Positions 28,782-35,489 of a DNA stretch of 35,489 bases are shown here, one piece after another (the stretch's first letter is position 1; the number at the start of each line of letters is the position of its first letter). The translations under genes and the position numbers were made by a program. Source of the stretch: Bacteroidota bacterium (GTDB taxonomy: Bacteria > Bacteroidota > Bacteroidia > NS11-12g > UBA955); the NCBI GenBank assembly GCA_013205405.1, contig JABMMZ010000083.1, positions 1 through 35,489 of the forward strand. The letters are read 5' to 3'. The notes beneath the pieces were generated by a model. The model was not told the origin of the DNA, made no database searches, and saw only the letters and a list, made by a program, of their open reading frames with translations.

Positions 28782-29537
28782 ATGAGTGACAATAAACGAA
28801 AAGTACTGGTAGTATTACCAGCTTATAATGAGGAGGAAAATATTGGTGAATTGTTAGACCAAATACAATTTGCGCTAGAAGAAGATAGCAAAACAGATTA
28901 CAAAGTTTTTGTAGTAAATGATGGAAGCGTAGATAATACCGCTGCTATAGTTTTAGAAAGATCTAAAACAATGCCCATAGATTTATTTACACATCCTGTA
29001 AACTTAGGTTTGGGTGCTACAATACGCGATGGTTTATACAGAGCGGTACAAGCCAGCAATCCTAAAGATATTATCATAACAATGGATGCAGATGCAACAC
29101 ACAATCCTGGGCTAATATTGCGATTGTTTAGAATGATAGTAGAAGGGCACGATGTGGTGATAGCCTCCCGTTTTCAACCGGGGGCTAGGGTTATAGGCTT
29201 GGCTTGGCATCGTAAATTATTAAGCTATACTGCCTCTATTATTTTTAGAATAACGTATCCTATAAAAGGGGTAAAGGATTATACCTGCGGATACCGTGCT
29301 TTTAGAGCAGATGTATTGCAAAGTGCTATGAAAGAATATGGCGATAAATTTGTAGACCAAGATGGTTTTCAATGCTTGGTAGATATTCTTTTAAAATTAA
29401 GAAGACGTAAGCTTTTATTTGGTGAAACCCCTTTTATACTGCGCTACGACCAAAAAGGTGGTATGAGTAAAATGAATGTTAGTAGAACCATCAAGAATAC
29501 TTTGATATTAATTGTGAAAAGGTTTTTTGTTAAGTAG
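28782..29537 (+). CDS. Polyprenyl/dolichol-phosphate-type GT2 glycosyltransferase (DPM1-like)
   Basis: KVLVVLPAYNEEENIGELLDQI..FVVNDGSVDNTAAIV; MDADATHNPGLILRL; VIASRFQPGARVIGL. Confidence 0.92.
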   Translation: MSDNKRKVLVVLPAYNEEENIGELLDQIQFALEEDSKTDYKVFVVNDGSVDNTAAIVLERSKTMPIDLFTHPVNLGLGATIRDGLYRAVQASNPKDIIITMDADATHNPGLILRLFRMIVEGHDVVIASRFQPGARVIGLAWHRKLLSYTASIIFRITYPIKGVKDYTCGYRAFRADVLQSAMKEYGDKFVDQDGFQCLVDILLKLRRRKLLFGETPFILRYDQKGGMSKMNVSRTIKNTLILIVKRFFVK

Positions 29538-29663
29538 TTGATAGAATTTTCTACATTTTGAAGCATAAATTTTACAGAGCAATAAAATTAAAAATAGTTT
29601 TTTAAATTCGCAATTTCATTTTTCAAATGTAGCTTTTTAAAAAAATATTATGTTTCATTTAGT

Positions 29664-30959
29664 TTAAAAAAATTTTATTAACTTCTCAGCCATAATCTTC
29701 CCTTCTCTTACGGCATAATTAGTACCTCTATCTTCAGGATATATTTGTGCCATGGTATTGATGTATACATTAGGCAAAGGCGTTGTTTGAGGTGGTATTA
29801 TTTTACTGTAATGTAAGGTTACTAATGGCTGTGAGTAGGCATCTTTCCATACATGGTAGTCCATTACCCACGAGGTATCAAAGGCAGGAAACATTTTTTG
29901 AATATAGGGAATGGCATACTCATAAAATTCTTTTTCTGTCATATTATACAAAGCCTCATCGGTAGGTAAATACTTAGATAAATACACAATATGTCTGCCT
30001 TTGTATGTTTCTACAGGTTCAAAATTAGTGTGTTCAATGACGCCTACAAATGGAAAACCTGGGTCATTTACATTCAACCAATAAATTTTACTTAAACTTT
30101 GATTTAATTCTAATGTTAAACAAACATTGCCTATGTATTGTACTTGATGCAAACTATCATAATACGTTTTATCTACATGGCTTTTCATTATTTTAGCAAT
30201 AGCCGGAAATGGAATGGTTAATACTGTTTTATCTGCTTTATATTCCTCGCCTGTAGCAGTTTTTATGCTTTCATTACTTACCTCAGATATTTCCTTATTC
30301 AAATGGATAGTGCCTCCATTTTTGATGATTTCATTCACCATGCTTTCTGCAAGCGAGGCAAACCCACCCTTGTAATAGGCCAAACTTTCTTTTCCTTTTT
30401 CATCTCTGCTACTGCCTCTTAGTTTCAATTTATTCCAAAACCATACTGCCGAAACATCTTCTGCATATCTCCCAAATTTACCTTTTAAAAGGGGCTCCCA
30501 CACTACCTGATAACCTTGCTTGCCGCATATTTTTACCAACCAGTCTTTAGCCGTTATGCTTTCCAATTTCATCCAATCTTTTACCACTCTTACTTTTAGT
30601 ACTACAAAACCCAAACGAATACGGTTAATAAAGTTTAAGGGTTTAAATTTCAATAAATCTAAAGGCGAACTTAATTTAAAAAAATTGTTGGCATAATACA
30701 TTCCATTATTACTGGGGCGAATGATAATATTTTCCTCACAATTCAAATCCTTTATAAGATCCATAATAGACTTGTCACTAGTAAACCAATGGTGGTAAAA
30801 TTTCTCTAAATTTTGTCCATTTACTTTATAAGAGCCGGCTAATCCACCTACTTCGGCATCTTTTTCAAATACTGTAACCTTCCATCCAGCTTTTGAAAGA
30901 TAATACCCCATGGTTAAGCCTGTAAAACCACCGCCTACTATATTTATCGAGTTACTCAT
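29664..30959 (-). CDS. FAD/NAD(P)-binding amine oxidase / protoporphyrinogen oxidase-like protein
   Basis: INIVGGGFTGLTMGYYLSKAGWKVTVFEKDAEVGGLAGSYKVNG dinucleotide-binding motif. Confidence 0.9.
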   Translation of the reverse strand: MSNSINIVGGGFTGLTMGYYLSKAGWKVTVFEKDAEVGGLAGSYKVNGQNLEKFYHHWFTSDKSIMDLIKDLNCEENIIIRPSNNGMYYANNFFKLSSPLDLLKFKPLNFINRIRLGFVVLKVRVVKDWMKLESITAKDWLVKICGKQGYQVVWEPLLKGKFGRYAEDVSAVWFWNKLKLRGSSRDEKGKESLAYYKGGFASLAESMVNEIIKNGGTIHLNKEISEVSNESIKTATGEEYKADKTVLTIPFPAIAKIMKSHVDKTYYDSLHQVQYIGNVCLTLELNQSLSKIYWLNVNDPGFPFVGVIEHTNFEPVETYKGRHIVYLSKYLPTDEALYNMTEKEFYEYAIPYIQKMFPAFDTSWVMDYHVWKDAYSQPLVTLHYSKIIPPQTTPLPNVYINTMAQIYPEDRGTNYAVREGKIMAEKLIKFF

Positions 30960-30967
30960 TATGACTG

Positions 30968-30975
30968 CAAATGTA
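30968..30975 (-). promoter_or_regulatory. -7 element TACATTTG for the 30959 gene
   Basis: Matches TAnnTTTG on the minus strand, 8 nt from the ATG. Confidence 0.5.
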
Positions 30976-31047
30976 TTGAATTGACTTAAAATACCAATAT
31001 TGAAGTTTTTTTGTAATATTGCATTGCAATATATTTTTTAAAAAATA

Positions 31048-33078
31048 ATGTCTAAGAAAGTAATAACAAACACCAAAACGGCACCTAAAAAAATAATACT
31101 TAATAATTCCAGACCTAGTTTTATAGAAAGAAATGCCTTAAAAATAGCCATTGCATTAGCCGTAATAGCCCTTTGTATTCGATTATATAGAATTGGCTAC
31201 TTATCCCTTTGGGTAGATGAGTACATGCATGCTATTGCTGCTATTCATGGTAAATTTAAACATGGTGAAAATAATGGTATTTTGCTCACTTGGTTCAATA
31301 CCACCTTTGCATTTATTTTTGGTAATACTGAGTTTTCTATGCGTTTTCCTGTTGCCTTATTAGGTGCTTGTTTAATACCCGCAGTATATGTTTTAGGTAA
31401 AAATTTAATGAATTATAAAGTAGGTTTAATGGCTGCCATTCTAGCTACTTTTTCACTGTTTTTAATCTATTGGAGTCGGGTAGATAGGCCTTATGGGATG
31501 GTGGCTACATTTTATATACCACTTTTAGTTTGTTTTTGGTTAATGGTAGAAAAAATAGATAAAAATAGCAACACCTTTTTATCTAAAATAGGTGTCAATA
31601 AAAAATATTTTCTGTGGCTACCTTTGGCTTTATTATTGGCTATGTTAAGTCAATTAATCTGTTTCTTATTCTTATTTACTGCTGGTTTTTATGGCACTTT
31701 TGTAGCTATTGAAAGTTGGATAAAGAAAACCTCAACACCTTTTAAACTTAATATTTACAATATTTTATTTTACTTAAATGTATTGGCCATTATCTTAATG
31801 TTTACACCTTTAAGTAATGTCTTAATGCGACCTATTATTCAAATATTTTTACCTGGCAATATGGCTAATTTGATACTGCCAGATATGAGTGTAGCCTTAG
31901 CTAAATTTAGCAGTAAAGACATGAGTATGAGTTTTGATAAATACTTGAATGTAGCTACTGCTGATTATAAAATTATACCAATTTTAGGATGGTTAGGCTT
32001 TATCTTAGCATTAATAAAAAATAGAAAAGTAGGTTATTTCTTAATAGCATCTTATGTGGTTCCAATATTATTGATGGGTTTTATATTTAGAGAACCCGCC
32101 CATGCTAAATATTTAAGTTATATTTATCCTGTATTCTTAATAAGTGCAGCATATAGTTGCTATTTTATTGCTTTTTATGCTTTGCCATATCTGAATAACG
32201 GTATGAATACAAAAAGCAAATCTTTTGTATTAGCTTGTAATTTAAGCTTCATAGCTTTAGTATTTATTGGTATGAAAAGCAAAGAGATAAAAAGTATGCT
32301 AACCACTGAAAAGCACGGTAAAGTAGTATCCGATTCTATTTCCGAAATACCTTTTGTTAATTGGAACCAACCCTGTTTGTATGTTAAAGAACGCATGAAG
32401 TCGGGTGATTTGATAATGGCTACGGTACAAGATGCCCCTAAGTTTTATTTAAAGCAAGATTCGGTTATTTGGTTTAGGCAAATGCACATGGATGGAAAAA
32501 CAAAAACGTATGTTCCAAATAATCCAGAAAAAAAGAAAAACAGCGCCTATACTTTCGAGCAATTGGTAAAAACATATGAAAACAACCCTAGAGGTTGGCT
32601 TTTGGCAGATTATTATTTTGATGGACCACTTACTGACCCAAAGGCCAAACAATTTGTAGAACAAAACTTTACCTTTCATTTTGATGCTTGTAATGATGGT
32701 GCTGTAAAAGTATTTAGCTGGGATAAAGCTAAGCCTAAGAAAAACCCTACTGAATTTTTAATTGAACTGGGCAAAAACGACTACCAACAAGCCTCAGAAG
32801 AATTAACTTTCAATATGAATTTGGCCAGTATGCAGCCTAAAGTTACTTTGGTGTTTTTAGCTCAAGGAATAGATGTAGACGGTGAAGCCATAGTGGTGGT
32901 AAATGGAAAACAAGCCGTTATTCAGCCTAATAACAAGCCTGATGAAGAAGGTACTTGCATTGCTCAATTTGATGCTTCTGCATTTGTAAATGGTCCTAAT
33001 AAAATTCAATTTGGTTATAATCCAGATGCTGGAGATGCCATTAAAGGATTTGTGATAATGAACATGAACGTTCAATAA
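31048..33078 (+). CDS. GT39/PMT-like GT-C membrane glycosyltransferase with C-terminal soluble domain
   Basis: Multi-TM; RIGYLSLWVDEYMHA loop-1 acidic motif; long hydrophilic C-terminus with beta-rich end. Confidence 0.85.
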   Translation: MSKKVITNTKTAPKKIILNNSRPSFIERNALKIAIALAVIALCIRLYRIGYLSLWVDEYMHAIAAIHGKFKHGENNGILLTWFNTTFAFIFGNTEFSMRFPVALLGACLIPAVYVLGKNLMNYKVGLMAAILATFSLFLIYWSRVDRPYGMVATFYIPLLVCFWLMVEKIDKNSNTFLSKIGVNKKYFLWLPLALLLAMLSQLICFLFLFTAGFYGTFVAIESWIKKTSTPFKLNIYNILFYLNVLAIILMFTPLSNVLMRPIIQIFLPGNMANLILPDMSVALAKFSSKDMSMSFDKYLNVATADYKIIPILGWLGFILALIKNRKVGYFLIASYVVPILLMGFIFREPAHAKYLSYIYPVFLISAAYSCYFIAFYALPYLNNGMNTKSKSFVLACNLSFIALVFIGMKSKEIKSMLTTEKHGKVVSDSISEIPFVNWNQPCLYVKERMKSGDLIMATVQDAPKFYLKQDSVIWFRQMHMDGKTKTYVPNNPEKKKNSAYTFEQLVKTYENNPRGWLLADYYFDGPLTDPKAKQFVEQNFTFHFDACNDGAVKVFSWDKAKPKKNPTEFLIELGKNDYQQASEELTFNMNLASMQPKVTLVFLAQGIDVDGEAIVVVNGKQAVIQPNNKPDEEGTCIAQFDASAFVNGPNKIQFGYNPDAGDAIKGFVIMNMNVQ

Positions 33079-33082
33079 AAAA

Positions 33083-34090
33083 TTAATTTTCTAATAAATA
33101 CACCTTGCCTATTGTGTTTATACTTTCCTCAAAAGGTAAAAATTGAAAGTTGAGGGCATGTTTAATTTTAGTATTACTATACTCGTGAATACTGAGCGAA
33201 GTATTAACTGTTTCGGGGGTTATGGTACTATTGCTATTAAATATATTCACCCATTTCGTTACAACTATATATAACTTTCTATATTTTTTCTTAAGTTCAA
33301 TACTTGGTTCTTTTACATTCAAAACAGTAGCTATAGCATTAAATAAAGCTTGATAACTTTTATTTTCTCCTATCAATAAAAACCGTTCATTCTTAATTTC
33401 ACTATTCGCTAATAGCAGCATCGCTTTAGCTACATCTTTTACATCTACAAAACCATTTACACCGCGGGTATAAAACTTAAATCCATTGGCTACATTGGTA
33501 AATAATTTACATGAACCTTGCTGCCAATTGCCTGCACCTAGTATTATTCCAGGATTCACTATTACAGCATTTAAACCCTCTTCCATGCCTCGCCAAACTT
33601 CTAGCTCAGCTAAATATTTGCTAATGGCATATTGAGTATTATTATCACTTTCTTCCCATTGCGTATCTTCTGTTATCAGTTTATTATTTTCTGCTCTTCC
33701 TATGGCTGCTGTGCTGCTTACATGAATTAGTTTTTTAATTTTACATTGAATACATGCATTTACTACATTGGCAGTACCGTTGGTATTTATGGCCATCATT
33801 TGATGCTTGTCTTTTTTGTTAAAAGAAACCATAGCTGCACAATGAAAAACAAATTTTGAGTCTAAAAATATTTCATCTAATGTTAAGATGTCTAAAATAT
33901 CGGCCTCTACCCAAGTAAAATTTTTAATTAATGAGTCGTATTCATTAGCAAGCTCTTTTTTTAAAATTTTATCAAAAGTAATGCTATTGCTACCTTTGCG
34001 AATAGTTCCTTTTACTAAAAACCCATTTTTTAGCAAAGTAGCTACCACATAACTGCCTAAAAAACCATTTGCACCTGTTACTACCATCAT
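33083..34090 (-). CDS. NAD-dependent epimerase/dehydratase (dihydroflavonol reductase-like SDR)
   Basis: MMVVTGANGFLGSYVVATLLKNGFLVKGTIRK; YAISKYLAELEVWRG. Confidence 0.9.
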   Translation of the reverse strand: MMVVTGANGFLGSYVVATLLKNGFLVKGTIRKGSNSITFDKILKKELANEYDSLIKNFTWVEADILDILTLDEIFLDSKFVFHCAAMVSFNKKDKHQMMAINTNGTANVVNACIQCKIKKLIHVSSTAAIGRAENNKLITEDTQWEESDNNTQYAISKYLAELEVWRGMEEGLNAVIVNPGIILGAGNWQQGSCKLFTNVANGFKFYTRGVNGFVDVKDVAKAMLLLANSEIKNERFLLIGENKSYQALFNAIATVLNVKEPSIELKKKYRKLYIVVTKWVNIFNSNSTITPETVNTSLSIHEYSNTKIKHALNFQFLPFEESINTIGKVYLLEN

Positions 34091-34140
34091 GTTGAAAGAT
34101 TACTTTGGCAAAAGTCGGATATTTGTGCCAATATTGAACC

Positions 34141-35229
34141 ATGAAGATATTAGAAGCTTTTTTTGAACCTGTCAACAAGTCATTATTAAAAGGAATAGCC
34201 AAAAAAGAAACCGTTTTGGGAAACTCTATGAGCATTTATACCCAAAAATTTCCTGAAACCCGAACCATAGATGTTGCCATAATAGGATTAGGTGAAAATG
34301 CCAATTTAATGAGACCACATTTATATAAATACAGCAACAGGTTGAACGGTTTAAATGTTGCCGATTTTGGTAATTTAAAACACAATAATACCGAAAAAAA
34401 CCTGAATGCTGGCCTTACAGAATGTCTAATTGCGCTTAAAGAAGAAAGTATTATTCCTATTATTATTGGCGAAGCTAACAACTATATAGAAGGGCTTATT
34501 AAAGGCATTGATTTTAACAAAATAGATTATGCTTTAGTATCGCCACAAATAGCCTATGATACGCAAAACATTGCCTATTTATTAAACGCTAAAAACAGAT
34601 TATTTCACGCTTCATTTATAGCTATGCAAAGCTATTTTAATACCAATGATATGGTACAAGATAGTAGCGAAGTTTTTTCTGAACACTTGCGCCTTGGAGA
34701 TGTAAGAGCCAATACAGCCATAGTAGAGCCGCTATTGCGCCAAGCAGATATTTTTGATTTTGACTTATCGGCTATTAAATATTCGGAGTTTCAAAGTGCA
34801 ACACAGCAGCTCCCTAATGGACTAATGAACCACGAAGCTTGCGGTATTTGTCGGTATGCAGGTATTTCTAATACTTTAAGTTATTATTTATTGCGCAATT
34901 TTAAACTGACGGCAAATAATGCAGTAGACGCTTGCCAAATTGCACAAATGATATGGTACTTATTAGATGGCATAGATAACCGTTTTAACGATATGCCACA
35001 GCTTAATCACCGTAATTTTACTGTTTATAAATGCCATGCTTCAAGTGGTATCGATATGGTATTTTTAAATAGCAATTTAACAGGCCGTTGGTGGTTACAA
35101 ATACCGCCTAAAGGCAAAGGTAAAAAAACAGCTCCTAAATATATTGGTTGTCAAGAGAGTGATTTTGAAATAGCCCAAGAAGGCGATGTGCCTGAAAAAT
35201 GGTTTAGAGCCATGGGAAGTAATTTGTAG
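34141..35229 (+). CDS. Arginase/formimidoylglutamase superfamily protein, probable pseudoenzyme
   Basis: Overall ureohydrolase-like layout (VAIIGLGENAN..IIPIIIGEANNYIEG..DIFDFDLSAIKYSE..NHEACGICRYAGIS), with canonical GGDH and DAHxD metal motifs replaced. Confidence 0.75.
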   Translation: MKILEAFFEPVNKSLLKGIAKKETVLGNSMSIYTQKFPETRTIDVAIIGLGENANLMRPHLYKYSNRLNGLNVADFGNLKHNNTEKNLNAGLTECLIALKEESIIPIIIGEANNYIEGLIKGIDFNKIDYALVSPQIAYDTQNIAYLLNAKNRLFHASFIAMQSYFNTNDMVQDSSEVFSEHLRLGDVRANTAIVEPLLRQADIFDFDLSAIKYSEFQSATQQLPNGLMNHEACGICRYAGISNTLSYYLLRNFKLTANNAVDACQIAQMIWYLLDGIDNRFNDMPQLNHRNFTVYKCHASSGIDMVFLNSNLTGRWWLQIPPKGKGKKTAPKYIGCQESDFEIAQEGDVPEKWFRAMGSNL

Positions 35230-35239
35230 CAACAAGTAT

Positions 35240-35437
35240 TGGTACCATGAAAAAACTAGTATTAGATGGCAAAACAAAACTTATAAAACCAATACAACTT
35301 ATAAAATAAACCAAGTAATTGGAGATAAATATTTACCTGAAACTAAAATTTTTTTAGAAAATGCTACTCAATCTTCCAATAGTTCTACCACTAGTTTTTA
35401 TGGCGAAGTAACTTTAAGATTTAAAACCATTTATTAA
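35240..35437 (+). pseudogene. Possible C-terminal fragment of a degraded gene
   Basis: Open frame ..WQNKTYKTNTTYKINQVIGDKYLPETKIFLENATQSSNSSTTSFYGEVTLRFKTIY* has protein-like composition but no plausible own start codon. Confidence 0.35.
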
Positions 35438-35489
35438 GACTCTATTTTAAAGAATACAAACCAAAAATATATTTATTTGAAGGACAAAA

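Noticed and set aside
29551-29632. Inverted repeat CTACATTT...AAATGTAG between convergent genes
   Set aside because: Short 8-bp arms with a long spacer in AT-rich DNA; too weak to call.
32175-33075. Minus-strand ORFs within the GT39-like gene
   Set aside because: Antisense shadows with low-complexity translations.
1-35489. CRISPR arrays, tRNA/rRNA genes, prophage or defence islands
   Set aside because: No regularly spaced repeats, no cloverleaf I could recognise, and no phage or defence gene families seen; tRNAscan, CRISPR-finder and DefenseFinder would be the decisive tests.

Overview
AT-rich chromosomal window from a member of the Bacteroidota. This is supported by TAnnTTTG-type -7 promoter elements, type IX secretion (T9SS) C-terminal sorting domains, and protein families typical of the phylum. 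Most of it is ordinary housekeeping and envelope DNA: a LysM glucosaminidase, ftsH, kbl, a saccharopine/alanine-dehydrogenase-like enzyme, a large choice-of-anchor I T9SS protein, several GT2 glycosyltransferases, a bestrophin-like channel, carB, an SDR-type threonine dehydrogenase, trhO, a double rhodanese protein, the homocysteine-methyltransferase half of MetH, a sugar/polyprenyl-phosphate glycosylation block, and an arginase-fold protein with eroded metal motifs. I saw no CRISPR array, tRNA, rRNA, prophage or recognisable defence island, and no clear-cut new system. The points most worth a second look are: (i) a T9SS secreted-protein gene disrupted by an exact 5-bp tandem duplication; (ii) two other genes broken by apparent 1-nt indels (a GT-C glycosyltransferase and a DUF1761 protein); (iii) an IS1182-type transposase remnant between palindromes; (iv) two overlapping, mutually exclusive hairpins in a 743-bp intergenic region that also carries GC-richer repeat-like DNA; (v) an orphan T9SS C-terminal domain that keeps its terminator; (vi) the 27.8-33.1 kb glycosylation block; and (vii) the arginase-like putative pseudoenzyme. 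All family calls come from motif recognition by eye; no database search was run.
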